Shown: in pieces, positions 51,711-63,664 of the stretch | Layout: each line of letters opens with the position of its first letter | How positions within the stretch are numbered: position 1 is the first letter of the stretch | NCBI RefSeq assembly: GCF_030253575.1 | Contig: NC_080566.1 | Coordinates: 7,263,501 to 7,327,500 of the forward strand | Origin: Rhododendron vialii | Lineage: Eukaryota; Streptophyta; Magnoliopsida; Ericales; Ericaceae | Direction: 5' to 3' | Length of the DNA: 64,000 bases | Program-made: the position numbers and the translations under genes | Notes under the pieces: model-generated | Database searches by the model: none | Seen by the model: only the letters and a program-made list of their open reading frames with translations | What the model was told of the DNA's origin: nothing

Positions 51711-53174
51711 CCCATCCGACTAATTGCTGTGAGCCGATTAATTGCTGATTACTAATTGATATGGGCCGATTACTAGGCCTTGAATCTCGAATGTGGTTAA
51801 CCAGCCAACTAACGCCCAGAACATTACCAAATCTAAGTCCAAACAATAACCACTTAACATTGATTACATATGTACATAACCTTCTATCCATAGCCACTTG
51901 TGTCTTTATCGCTTTTGTGCATTTCATACTCAACGCAGACGCTAAAGGATCCAAGTTGTACAACCTTTTTCATTCTCTGTACTCTTTCCTTCTCTCTCTC
52001 TTTTTTTTTCAAAAGTTTGACAAACACAATTGCGTCCAAAAGCATACGATGCACATGTACACAATACGAATTATGAGTGCTCTAGAAATATTATTGTATG
52101 AGCACCGACCGAGTGCTGGTACAGTAACAGAAATTTATGAAGTTGAGAATCTTGTAATTGGTACAGATAATAGTATCGTACTAGTATATGGTTTCATTTC
52201 CTAATTCAAATTTCTTTCGATTAGATTTGAAAATCTCAAATATTTTATCTTTCCTTACAATTTATCTCAAATTCTTGTTTCGAAAACTTCGCACTGTATG
52301 GATTAAGAATTTCAGAAAATCAAATTCCTCACGGAGTTTACCACAATACCTCTGATAGGAGAGATTCTCCTACTCCCCGTGAAATGAATTTTACTCTTAA
52401 TAATGGTGGACCGTAGAGTTTGTATTCCTGATATCAGGAAAGAGATTAACCAAGAATTCTTTCAGCCTAAATATAGAGAATTTAGAAATTGGTATTTCTC
52501 AAAATACAATGAGAATCAGTTACACATTTCAAAACTGAATTTTATAATTGGTTAGAATATTCCAAGAAGATTATTATCCCTTTCACCCAGTGATTTTATG
52601 GGAAATATTTCACGCACTGTATGGATTAATGAATCAAACTACTGAAAATTATTATCATAATATCATCAACTATGAAAGAGAGGCAAGGTGTACAAAAAGG
52701 CTAGGATTTGTGCAACCAACTTCATTAGATGAAGGATTATGTTGTCTCTTCCACTTTTATAAGTAAATAAATGGCCAAATCTTCAGTATATGTACACCCA
52801 ATGTTCCGTTCTGGAAATAGGGTGAGTGCCGTGCTACACGGTGGAGATGAGATCTGAACCGTTGGACGAATGGCTCGATAGTGCACAACACGTGCTACAT
52901 GGTGGAGATGAGATCTGAACCGTTGAATTGCCTAACAAACGGCTCAATGGTGCACAACATGGTGCTGTGCCATCCCTGTGTCTGGTTCCGAGTTCAAATC
53001 CTTTTTACCGTAATTTTTCTGTACTGTTCACAAAGGATTTTGAGCTCGTCTTTGTGTATGAGAGAGAGAGAGAGAGAAGATAACATCCTTATATTTGTCT
53101 ACTAGGGGAATCCATGGCGGAAATCAAAATAGAAAAAGTATATATGCGAGTATTTATGAAGAAAAAAAGAAAGC

Positions 53175-53375
53175 TCAGAAAGCATAAGTTCTGCTCTTGG
53201 GGGAGTCTGCGATTTTCAGAGTCTCTTCAACGATCCGCCGAGCCTTTCTGCTCCTGATCTCCACTCTCATGCTGTCGCTCTTTTCGATCTTGTCGTAAGT
53301 CTTCTTCAGTTTCAGGGACCTCATGAGCTTGGACTTGAGATTCACCACCAGCCTTTCTAACCCCATAATCACCAT
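53175..53375 (-). CDS. small basic protein of unknown function
   Basis: A 66-residue ORF (63 if the second Met at 53366 is used), rich in Lys and Arg: MGLERLVVNLKSKLMRSLKL, then KIEKSDSMRVEIRSRKARR and TLKIADSPKSRTYAF. There is no signal or membrane segment. Upstream on the minus strand a TATA-like CTATAAAAG is at about 53766-53758. A probable 5'UTR intron runs from 53497 to 53395 (CTCAG/GTTTCT to TTGACAG). The promoter-exon-intron order and balanced composition suggest a real gene, and I have a weak memory of similar small plant proteins. No function is assigned. The longer in-frame reading through the CT/ATG microsatellites is 5'UTR. Confidence 0.6.
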   Translation of the reverse strand: MVIMGLERLVVNLKSKLMRSLKLKKTYDKIEKSDSMRVEIRSRKARRIVEETLKIADSPKSRTYAF

Positions 53376-53571
53376 ATAATAGTATAGTCTAAACCTGTCA
53401 AAATAACAGAACAAACTCTGCATAATTATATGGGGATGAATATTGCAAACTGAAAGAAAGAAGAAAGAGAGAGTATAACAGAACTGAAAAAAGAAACCTG
53501 AGGATTGTGGCTGAGAGAGTTGGGATTTTTGGGTGTGGCTTTTAAGAGAGAGAGAGAGAACCAAGTGAGGG

Positions 53572-53594
53572 AGATGATGATGATGATGATGATG

Positions 53595-53645
<51 letters not shown>
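53572..53645. repeat. compound microsatellite (ATG)n(AG)n
   Basis: About 9 ATG units followed by about 23 AG units. The motif GAGAACCAAGTGAGGGAGATGA lies on both sides of the AG run, so the block was duplicated. It lies in the probable 5'UTR of the small minus-strand gene. Confidence 0.9.
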
Positions 53646-53647
<2 letters not shown>

Positions 53648-54546
53648 CAAGTGAGGGAGATGAGGTGAATGAATAACGGTTAAGGATGTCACAATGAAGA
53701 GATTGTTGGAAGGCAGGCCACGCAATAGTTGGGGCTTGAAAGCAAGAGCAAACCAACTTTTATAGTGGAATAGCAAAAGACTTCACAAATAATTTTTTTT
53801 ACCTTTAAAAAAAAAAAAAACACTTTATTGTCGCTTTCAGCATCACGCGGAGTAATAAAACTCTTCAGCAGCGATTCGAAAGGTTGACATATTCGGAAAT
53901 CTCCGGATCCATGTTTATTTTCAACTCCCGAAGGATTTCGACAATCAATCTATGTGGTGATTAAAGATACTAGCTAAGTACTATAATGAGTAATCCTAAC
54001 AATAACATTAACAATCAAATGCCTCACATTCAAGAACACTACATTCCAGTAGATTTACTCTAAACTTAATCAAAAGTCTAGTCTGACATTAATCATGTAA
54101 AATCTACAAGTATCTTTAAATTAGTAAATAGAGGTGAGGTGATTTGGAAATTCAAAGTAGAGAAGCAATTAATTGTGGAGTTGTTAGTATTACAGAGGAT
54201 AAATGAATGATAAGTTTTTTTTTTTCCAAAATATTGTGTACATTAGCGGAGTTAATGGGTGTTAAGAGTTAGCACAAGGAGATCCAGAGGCTATCATAGC
54301 CTGGCCCCAAAAGTCCGACATAATAAACCAACTTGGCTTTGGTCCATGTCTTTTTTGGTACTTTTTGAATGCAGCCACAAGCAAAGATTTTATGTGGATC
54401 ATGTGGAGGAGAGTACCCAACAGTAGCAATTTTCTTCCTTAAATTTTGTGAGATATCTTTTTTGGGTAGATTAAAAAAGTAACAACAACACAAAATTTAA
54501 CGAAGAAAACTTGTGTTGGTGTTGCTAAAGAGAAAATCTTTTAAAC

Positions 54547-54745
54547 AGCGGAACTGTGAATAGTTGTTTACGGAACTAATTGCAACCGTTCAAAAGTATT
54601 TTGGACGGTCCGGATGTTAATAAAACTTTAAACTTTTTCAGAAAAAGTTTCATTAAAATCCGGACCGTCCAGAACATTTTTGGACGGTCACAATCGGTTG
54701 CTGCTGTAAAAAATTAGTTTACGGCTGAACCGCGAATAAGTTTCT
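54547..54745. mobile_element. foldback (hairpin) MITE
   Basis: Two arms of about 95 bp are imperfect inverted copies around AAACTTTTTCAGAAAAAGTTT. TTGGACGGTCCGGAT on the left pairs with ATCCGGACCGTCCAG on the right (one mismatch), and GTTTACGGAACT with AGTTTACGGCTGAACC on the outer arms. Non-coding. Confidence 0.7.
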
Positions 54746-55793
54746 ATCTAGTTCTCTAAGCTTAGTGTACTAGGAAATAACCAAGAAAAAGAAAATTACT
54801 TCCTAATCAACATGACAATTGACTTGTGAAGATTTATTTGTCACTTTCCTCTTGGAAACCGCACCAAATTCCGGGATAATTGACTAGGCATTCCTTTAAG
54901 ATTTCTCCATAACAATCTTCATTATGTCAAATTCTAATATCGTGGGAAAGCGACTTCATGGCCAACATTGTGGAATCCTTTTTTCCTTTATATCTCTCGG
55001 TGTTTGAATTAGCTTACGAGCGTCTCGACTAATATTTGGAGGACATTTAATGTCAGAGCAAAGCTCCATATAAACTCGACCTATAAGAGTTGCTATAGTA
55101 CTTAAGAAATTTCAAACCTAAGATCTTCGGGGAGAGCAAATATGCCTAAGTCTCAAACCTTAATCATGAAGCCAATCCCTTAAGATTAAAAAGTTATAAT
55201 GCGCTCTTAATGGGAAGATCAAGTGGGTTAATCCTTGTCTTGCGGGTCCTTCCCAGGGCCAGCTGAAGTTTTTGGATGCAAATTGTGTACCACGTCGTTG
55301 TTACTAGCTAGAGGCGGAGTCAATTAAGGCCGGGGTCACGTGCCCCTGAAAAATTATCCCTTGCTCCTTTTTATTTTATTTTTTTATTTTATACACCTAT
55401 TCAATAAATTTTGGAAGAATTGGAAGTTTTGGGGATTGGGTTTATTGTTTATTGTGTTATCGTGAGTTTCTAACTAAATCAATGCACTCTTTCGAGAATT
55501 AAATGTTCATTTCACCGAGACAAATATTGAATTGTTACTTTTTGTGGCATGTTTGAACCCATCCAACTCATTTTCTAGCTTTTCTAAGAAAATTTTGATT
55601 TGCATATCAATTCGAAACATTTATTGACATGCAATTTGCTATTTACCGATAATTTCTCATGATTAAACACTTGTCGGGGTTGATTGTAAAAAAAATTAGC
55701 AACGAATATTTAGACTTTTGTGTTTATGTTTTGAAGCTTTTGAATATATTATGCTACAAGAGATTGTGCCTAATAGAGAATATTTAAATTTAC

Positions 55794-55885
55794 CCGCCAA
55801 GGAGTATATTTTCAGCATTAACAAATGTTCTGAGCATGTCCTTGGCGGGTTTTAATTATCTAAACACGTGCTGGGCCGTCATTTT
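55794..55885. repeat. hairpin repeat, copy 2 (core inverted)
   Basis: The core 55794-55848 is bounded by CCGCCAAG and CTTGGCGG. Its inside (CAGCATTAACAAATGTT) is the reverse complement of that of copy 1, while the following TTTAATTATC and CACGTGCTGGGCCGTCATTT keep the same orientation. Confidence 0.75.
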
Positions 55886-57161
55886 CCTGAACACTTTCTC
55901 TCCCCCTCAGCCCACCACTCTCTCTCCTCTTTTTCTCTCTCTAAAATTTTGGCCGTTCAAAACATGTTAGGACTGCTCGAATGCATGCTCGGATACCACG
56001 TAAACTATAGCCTATTAATTTAAACCCAAAAACTTCTCAGCTCAAGCCACTTTGAGATCTAAAGCGACAAAAGGTTTTTACATTTTTTAATATTGCACGA
56101 ACGCACATATTCTATTTTAGTATTAAACTTAATTTAGCATTTTGATATGCAAATTATTAATGTACGTCAATATCGAATTTTCTTTTTCTTTTTTTTTTTG
56201 CTTTCCATAACTAAGGATTTAATTATTCTAACCACAAGTTGGTGACAAATAAATGAACAAGAGGGGAATACCAGAAGAGTTCAAACGTAATGCAAAGAGA
56301 AGGAGAAATGGAAAGTCTTTCTTTTATGAGTACGAGAACGGTTTGCGAGTGAAGTTGTGATTATGCTGCAATAAAAGCTAGTAGCGTATATTGTAAAAAG
56401 TTGAAAATTAACTTTTAGAGTACTTATAATTTAAAATTTGACTCGAAAATTATCCCATACCCACTTCTAGAGGCTCTCTTTCAGCGTTAGGAACCTCCAT
56501 AATCTCAATATTTGTTGATACGGAGTTTTGATGACAAGCACTATCAACAACTTTTTAAAAGCTAATTAAAATCTCATAATCGGCTTATAAGGTTACGTGA
56601 AAAGCGAAATGAGAGAAAGTAAAGCGAAAGATAAAAAAAAGTAAAACGTTTGATTAACATGAAAAGTTCTGTATGAATCTTGCAAGAAAATAATTTTAAT
56701 AACGTACTTATTCTCTTTCTTTTTGGGTAATTAATAACGTACTTATTCTTAACATACATTGTAGAATAAGAAAGAGAAAATTACGAAGATAATGGGAAGT
56801 GCCATAAGAGGTGGTAGCTTTCCTATATAAGGAATTTCGAATTTCTTTTGTGTTTGTGAATAAAAATATAAAAGTAACCATGCATAAATAGGTTGCAGAA
56901 TAAGAAAGAGAAAATTACGGGAATAATGAGAAGTGTAATAAGAGAGGGTAGCATTCCTAAGAAACTAGAATTTTCTCTTGTTTTCAGTAAAAATATAAAC
57001 GCTATGTAACCGTGCTTAAATAAGTTGTATAAGGAAATTCACATTCTAGCATTTTTTTTTTTTTTTTGATCCGCACATTCTAGCAATTCATACTATTTTT
57101 TATACGAATAATCAAATTTCAGCATATGCACTCTAGTCACACAGGAACCAAGATCCTCTGT

Positions 57162-57432
57162 TTGACCCCAATCCGAACAGGGGTCTGTTCTACTCCTTTT
57201 GGTCATTGATCTCGCAAATTAACGGTTGAGATGTGTCGAGCAGCAAAAAGTGCTCGATACAACTCAGCCGTTGATTTGCGAGATTAACAGCCAAGAGGGA
57301 TGAGACAGGCTCCTGTCCGGATTGAGGTCGGATAGAAAAAAAGTGCTCGGCACATTTTAATCGTTAATTTACGAGATCAACAACCAAAAAGGGATGAGAC
57401 GGAACCTTGTCCGAATTGGGGTCGGACAGGGA
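57162..57432. mobile_element. foldback element with a third arm
   Basis: The first arm (GACCCCAATCCGAACAGG, GATCTCGCAAATTAACGG) is followed by two inverted copies (GATTTGCGAGATTAACAGCC and AATTTACGAGATCAACAACC, each ending with a GGTCGGA-type end). One normal and two inverted arms give about 270 bp. Non-coding. Confidence 0.65.
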
Positions 57433-60400
57433 TCTCCGTCATCAAAGGGACCGTATGGTAAAAGCTGTCATTCTTCTCGTACACTCCAACTTTAATGACA
57501 TGCCAATCGGAGGGGTGGCCCACTTCCTAGCCTAATTTGACCAGATGTTAAGGAATTGTCTCCATCATTTCCCAAGTGAATATGCTTTGTTAGGTTTGTA
57601 TTTTGAATTTTTTTTTGAAAAATAATAGGAGTAATAAGTAGAGAGAGATAGAGAGAGAAATGTTGGAAATAGAAAAAATTTACGGGTGTTTTTTGAAAAA
57701 TTCTTTTTGAAAATGGAAGAGAACAAGGCATTCGTTTCTTGCAAAAAATTTCAGTGAAATTCTACGGAAACTCCCTTATCCATGCATGTTTTCCATGAAG
57801 ACCTCGTAACGTTTAAAATCGTTCATTCAGACCTCCTCATCAATATGAAATAAAAAAATAGACTAACTCTGTCAACGGAATAAAGGAAAATGACGATTTT
57901 ACCTCTTAAAAATCGTCATCTAACGGTCTTTTTCATAGAAAGATACTGATTGGTTAACGGTTATAGTTAAGGGGTCTGTATGGGCGATTTTAAATGTTAG
58001 AGGGTCCCGTGAAAAAAAGTAATAGTTGCTGGAGTCTTCGCGTTGTTTAGCCAAAATTTTCTAATTACAAGACATGTGGCCTAATTTTCGTTCTTTTTCT
58101 TTAGGGAGGATAGATATGTTTGATCTATTGCAACCACGTAAACAAAGAAAGATGTTAAGGTGGCACACTCATTTGGGAAAAGTTGAGGTGACTATTAGTC
58201 CAACGGAATTGCATCATACATTTGTAAATTCGGGGACACTGTTGTCCTCTCTAAGGAACAACAAGGTCTCCGAGTTCTAAATTTTTGTAGGTATTTTCGA
58301 AATGTAATTGGATTTGGGCAATTGGAAAAAAACCCAAATATCGATTGATTGATACATGATGAACGTGATTTTAAGCACGATTAGGGTTCTTGATGACATA
58401 TACAAAGTGAACAAATGATTCGGACAAAAAACACGGACCTAGATCAAGTCCGCAATCTTGCAAACTGCACGCTAATCCAACTCATTTTGACATCAGTACA
58501 TACTAGGAGAGCAAAAGCCTCTTTTTGTAACAGATTTTTGGTTGAACCATGTTATATGTGCAAATAGTTTCGTGCATAGATTCGAGTATAGTTTTTGCTC
58601 CCAATAACCGAATGTCCGTGCTAATTCGCGTGCACCTTGAACAATTCATTAGCCAGTGAAGTCTAACGGGGTGTTTGGCAACCCCATTTTTCCATTTTTG
58701 CATTCCCATTTTCTCATTTTGGGTATTTGGCACCCCATTATGAAAACTCATTCTGGGATAATGGATTCATGGATTTTCACTTTAGAAGCAAAAACCCAAA
58801 ATCTACTCCGGAGGAGCTTTTCACATTTTTGCCTTTTCCCCATTTTCTGGTCAATTACCAAAATACCCACTTCTCCTTCCTTTATTTATCAGTTTTGCCC
58901 CCCCTCCTCTTATCCACTTGTTTCCTCTCCTGTTCACACCAGACGACAAATCCACTTATTTCCCATTTTCTTTTCTTTTTTTGCTTCAGTTCGTACATAC
59001 TGGGCGTGGTGTGTGTGTGTGTTTTTGCTTTAGTTGGTACTTTAATTTGTTTGCTAATATTAAGGGTTTCTGTTTGTTTTATTGTTCTTTATATTATGAG
59101 GTATATGTTTGGCGTTAAATTAAAGTGGTGAAATTTCTTATTTCAAATATTACTTGTTACATGGTCTTATTATTTAAATTCTAAAATACCAAATAAAAAA
59201 TATCGAATGCCTTCCTTACACCTCACATATGAAAATTAAAAAATGGAAAAAATTAAATATTATAAAAAAATATTTTAACACAATAATAACGGCCAAAGGC
59301 AAAAAGAAAACAAAATTTGTACATCTTTTAAAACAATAATAAAGGCCAAGGGCAACTTGGTAAAAAATCAATCCATAATTCATTTTCATCATTCATCTAC
59401 CAAACACTACTATTGTTCCAAAATATATTCTGCACATATCTTTCAAACACTTTTTCATTCTCCAAAACACATTCTGATCATAATCTAAAAAATTAAAAAA
59501 CCAAAAAGCTGAAAATGAAAAGCCAAAAAGTAGACTCTCAAATACCACCTAAATACAATGATCAACTACTCATTAAGAGACAAGGCACACATGGAGAAAG
59601 GGACCATTGCCACCCCAGTGGGCCCAGTGTATTCAAAAAGGAATAATAATTACAAATATACTAGTACAAATTAAGCCACAAAACACTTTGTACCTAATGG
59701 GCCAATGGGGTGGGCCCTTAACCTTTTCAAAAGACTTAGAACTTCTTACGAACAAGTTAGACTACTCTTTCGTTTTGTTTTTGTTTTTTTGGTCTTTTTT
59801 AGGCCTCTTTCCTACGTCTAAGCCTATCTAGTTATCATGTTCTTTCATCCATAAGCTTCTTTCATTTTGTTCTTATTCAATTTTTTTCGTCTTTGTTAGT
59901 TGTGTGTCAAAATTTAGTAGATTGTAGATTCGTCTCGACGAGAGGAATCGAATAAGTAAAAAATTATATTTTTTAGCCAATTTTTTGAAAGTATCCTAGT
60001 TTTAGCACTTTTAGCCTCTCTTTTTTTTTTGAAAATTTTGTGATTTTTGGCTAAAAGTGATAAAAGTTGGATACTCCATTTTCAAACAAAATTGGGTAAA
60101 AGTCATAATTTTATTTTTTCGATTCCTCTCGTCGAAACAAACCAATAACTTACAAAAAAAAATTGACGCAAAACTAACAAATGCGAAAAAAATTTGAATA
60201 ACAACAAAACGAAAAAAAGCCTAGGGCTTATTTTAGGAAACTAGGCCTAACTCTATTGATGTATGACAAAAAAATGGTGCTTTTGTGAAAATGGGCGACC
60301 TCGAAGCTGACGTACTAGTCCTCTTAAAACCTGAAATAATGCTATAGACGCATAGAGCATGGATTCAGAGACAAATATGTCAGGAACTGCCGAAGCGCCA

Positions 60401-61182
60401 CATAGAGCTGATGGAGGAACCATACACATCAGACACTTCCAGACACATCTATATCTGGATCTGTGCACTCTCATATGTGTCCTTGGCATTTTTGTAAAAC
60501 CTTTTCCGTCTTCTACTATTTGATTTCTTACCCATTTTGCTTGTATATGTTCGTTTATACAGTAAATGGGTGCTAGTACTAGTTTGTATGGATCGCACAC
60601 AATTGAAATTCTTTATGAAAATGTTTTCGCCCCTCAAACGAGAAATCATGGCTTCGTCACTACTCGTACTCGACCAACCTTTGCAATTGTAATTCTTTAT
60701 CGATGTGCGCATAAACTGGCCCGAATACCTGAGTTACAAAAAAAAAATTGCTCCTCAAACGAGAAATCATGGCTTCGTCACTACTCCCACCACTTGACCA
60801 ACCCTCTAGGGTTTCTGGACACAATTCGTTGGCAAAGGATAAGCTGCAAACTGCAACTACTACCAAACTCTTCGGTACACAGTCACAAAATTCAAAAATG
60901 AACACTATTCCTACCACATCTACACATCAAATAACAACTCCCTCTGTTGAAATTGGTAGAATTATGGGACACTGGGATGTGTTTGCAACTGTTCCATGCA
61001 TTTGAGTCCAATTGCATCGTATGGGATTTATGTGTATCAAACGACTCCGAACGCATCTGTAGTAGTCGGATTGGTGTCCGGACATTCGTATCCATAACCC
61101 TGCTGCTGAAAATTTGTAAACACATATATTTCTAATACAAGAGCTATTTCAGTTTTTCATCCTAAAGTATTTTATCAATCAA
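57433..61182. other. intergenic, repeat-rich
   Basis: 57752-58045 is related to the TIR element in the COQ11-like intron (TTTAAAATCG, GGGTCTGTATGGGCGATT). 58665 to about 59560 may be an element with a GGGGTGTTTGGCAA end and a reversed GGTGGTATTTGAGAG end. 60602-60800 holds a duplicated block with a SINE 3' end. The short ORF from ATG 60769 (MASSLLPPLDQPSRVSG) may be a gene fragment but has no recognised family. Confidence 0.4.
59930..60143. mobile_element. foldback MITE
   Basis: The left arm TCGACGAGAGGAATCGAATA and the reversed right arm TCGACGAGAGGAATCGAAAA continue as imperfect inverted copies through GTATCC, GTTTTAGCACTTTTAGCC and GGCTAAAAGTGATAAAAG. Arms are about 95 bp with a short T-rich centre. 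Confidence 0.75.
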
Positions 61183-62695
61183 CTAATCCCTTTGGGCTTC
61201 CACCTTCAACATATGGAGCAAAAACTCATTCCAAGAATCAATAGGGCCAGGCAAGCACCAATGGAGACAATCAGCTATAGCCTCTCTTTTGTTTTGTGGG
61301 TGCCCATAGTGGTATGGGTGCCCATCCGGCCTCATTCCCATGGCTTCAAAAACATCCAACAGCATAAATCTCAATCCCCTCTTTCTCCCTTCTCTTTCTG
61401 CTGTCCTGAACTCATCAACTTGAGTCAAATAGTACTCCAAATTGTTTGCATCCATCACCATCTCTTCCTTTCCAAATGGAGTTGTCCTTGAGCAATTCCC
61501 TCTCACCCAATCGTCGCTCCCGAAGTGAGTTGGCGAAAATGCCCTCAAAATCGTCACCCCCTTAAAGTTTGGGATCCCCGAAATAGCCTTGAAGGCGGTT
61601 CGCAAGGCCTTCCTGTATCCGTAGTACCTCGAAAGGGTAAGGATGTTCGCATCCTGGCACATATGGCACCCGATGACCTTACCCTTTTCGTGGTATATTA
61701 ATGGCCTGGAGAACCAGTGCCCGACTGAGATGATCAGGTAATCAAAGTCTTTGATCTTGGATGTCCACCCTTCGTCGACCTTGTCTAAGTAGAGATTGAA
61801 TAGACCCACGACAGAGGAACCGTTGCGGTTTCCAATGGAGGACTTGACCAAATTAGGGGACCATACCAGCCCAAGCGTAAAATTGTAATTGCTGTAGAAC
61901 CAGCGCGAGATCAAACCTTCTAAACTCGGTGCATCATCCACCGGATGGGCCACCTGAGAGAAAAACATATCATTCATAAAGAACATGCTAATTGTGGCAC
62001 AAGTTAGAGGAAAATCAAGCAGACTCGAAACATAGTCTATATAACTGCTGAGAATGTTGTTCAGGGCCTTCAGGCAACGCTACGTTCATTTTGGACGAAC
62101 TCCCAACACAATAGGATGCATATATTATAGCACTGTCAAACTGCATTCCGAACAGGTTTCTGAATATTTCTGAAACCTGTTCGGAATGCACTACACGAGT
62201 TTGAAAATACTCAACATTAGCCAAAAGGCACATCAAGGATTCAACTTGGTTTCTCCCCACCGAGTCGCCAACGAATGCCATGGACTTGCCTCTCACGAGC
62301 TCCAAGAATTCCTTCGCGTCGAAGTGGGACAGCTCGCATTGATCTGGTTTCCACCTCCATTTCATGAATCCAGCGTCTGGTCTCCCAAGTCTCATGCAGT
62401 TTTGTCGATCATCGACCACGCACCTAGTTGAATTCGTGTAATAATACGGCCCCTTGGCATATGGAACCCATTTCCCTTTAGAGATGTCGCAACTCTTCGG
62501 CTTTACGGAAACGCGGTTCGAGACATCAGCAGTCATTGAATGATAAACTGGAGAAAGTTCTGGTGAGTATAGGGAAAATGGGGAGATGTTGAGGACATAG
62601 AGAGGGATTGCGATGAGAAGAGGTGAGATTATGAGCAATAGGACCACCTTTCTGAAGCCTTTTGCATTGCGAATTTCAGAGACATGAACCTTCAT
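61183..62695 (-). CDS. trichome birefringence-like (TBL) polysaccharide O-acetyltransferase
   Basis: TBL proteins acetylate wall polysaccharides (xylan, xyloglucan, mannan or pectin, depending on member) in the Golgi. Two exons, 62695-62216 and 61953-61183, joined ANV/AHPVDD across GTTGAG...CTCAG, give 416 residues. One N-terminal membrane anchor (about 17-36, VVLLLIISPLLIAIPLYVL) predicts a type II Golgi protein. The TBL domain begins KSCDISKGKWVPY. The catalytic GDS is at 143-145 (FVGDSVGRNQVESLMCLL), followed by ISVGHWFS and the second signature DCLHWCLPGPIDSWNEFLL (388-406) with its Asp and His. Length and motifs are complete, so it should be active. Similarity is closest to the TBL19-22 group as I recall it; the substrate is not certain. 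The intron holds a perfect 19-bp inverted repeat near the donor. Confidence 0.93.
62142..62190. repeat. perfect 19-bp inverted repeat in the TBL intron
   Basis: TGCATTCCGAACAGGTTTC (62142-62160) and its exact reverse complement (62172-62190) are separated by 11 bases. It starts 25 bases into the intron, downstream of the donor at 62215. Confidence 0.95.
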
Positions 62696-63141
62696 TTGAG
62701 GGTAGCATTAACATGAAAAAACATTGCATATGAGGTGACCAATATAATGTGCTAATTGAATCATATGCTATTAATTGTAATACATGTGGGCCCCCGGGTA
62801 TTAAATTGCGATTTCGGGAAACGTAACGGCCGGCCGATATCCGACGATATTGGTCCGTATTGGTTGACACGCAAGTAAATAATAGTATTGGAGATCTGAA
62901 ATCACATTATGTAACGGCCTTTATTTAAAACTCTGAGTGTGGCCATCTGTTTGTGAGAGACATTTATTTAAAACCCTGAGTGTGGCCATCTATTTGTGAG
63001 AGAGATTCATGAATTTCGTATACTAGTTTTTTAATTGTCATAAACATCATTTAAACTTGATTATGTAACAGTTAGTCGGTATTCATTTCAAAGTTAACTC
63101 GTTACTAAAGTGGCTGAGTAACATTAATTACTTTCAACATC

Positions 63142-63586
63142 AAGAAAATCTGATTATGGGATTGCTCGTTTTCTTGGCCTAACGGCTTCCTGGGGCGGCG
63201 ATGGCGGTCTGTCTGCTTTTGGGTGGCGGTCTGCTCTTGCGGTGGTGGCTGGTGAAGTCGGCGGTGCTGGCTGGGGGTGCTGTGTGGTAGGGTTTTGATT
63301 GGGCTTAAATGGTTGGGCTTGTCTCTTGTAATCTGGGTTTTTAGGCCTTTTAGGTGTTTGGGCTATGTCCCTCTTGTTTTAATTGTTGGGTTTGTCCCAT
63401 GTATTCGGGTTTTAGGCCTTTCAGGTGTTTGGGCTTGTCCCATATTGGTATTTTCTTGGTTGGCAACTTGACAATCTAGGGATTGAGTCTCGGATTGGAT
63501 ACCATGTGCCTATTAATCTTTGTATCATCTTTTAAAGGTTAATAAAATTTCTTTTTCGCCATTAAAAAAAAGAAAATCTGATTATG
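63142..63586 (+). mobile_element. LINE-like insertion with 17-bp TSD
   Basis: AAGAAAATCTGATTATG occurs at 63142-63158 and 63570-63586. The ~411 bp between are GT-rich (GGCGGCGATGGCGGTCTG, GGTGTTTGGGC) and end TTAATAAAATTTCTTTTTCG, CCATTA and an A-run, the 3' tail shared by the LINE fragments in this window. It is severely 5'-truncated and non-coding. Confidence 0.85.
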
Positions 63587-63664
63587 TGTGTTGAGTGTAG
63601 CATGGTGTAACCAGAAGTCTTTATTCCCAAATTCTATGCCCCTGTCCCAAAGCTCTTCCTACCT

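Larger units (their letters stand above)
50410..53174. other. intergenic, repeat-rich
   Basis: No gene supported. It holds a long-armed TIR element (50995-51370), a hairpin copy (51622-51673) and two related blocks with GGTGGAGATGAGATCTGAAC at about 52841 and 52903 separated by 62 bp. A 147-aa frame at 51761-52204 shows no recognisable domain. Confidence 0.4.
53776..57161. other. intergenic, repeat-rich
   Basis: No coding exon recognised. It holds a foldback element (54547-54745) and a hairpin copy (55794-55885). Related blocks with GAATAAGAAAGAGAAAATTACG recur at about 56763 and 56899, about 136 bp apart. Confidence 0.4.

Noticed and set aside
51761-52204. 147-aa ORF with hydrophobic stretches
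   Set aside because: No recognisable family, no splice or promoter context, and AT-rich repeat surroundings.
53376-53756. N-terminal extension with Ser-Leu and His runs on the small minus-strand gene
   Set aside because: It is translation of CT and ATC microsatellites upstream of a good acceptor site. It is better read as 5'UTR.
61954-62215. Continuation of TBL exon 1 past residue 160 as coding
   Set aside because: The sequence after LLAN loses family similarity at a GT donor, and AHPVDD in exon 2 restores it. The read-through is the intron.
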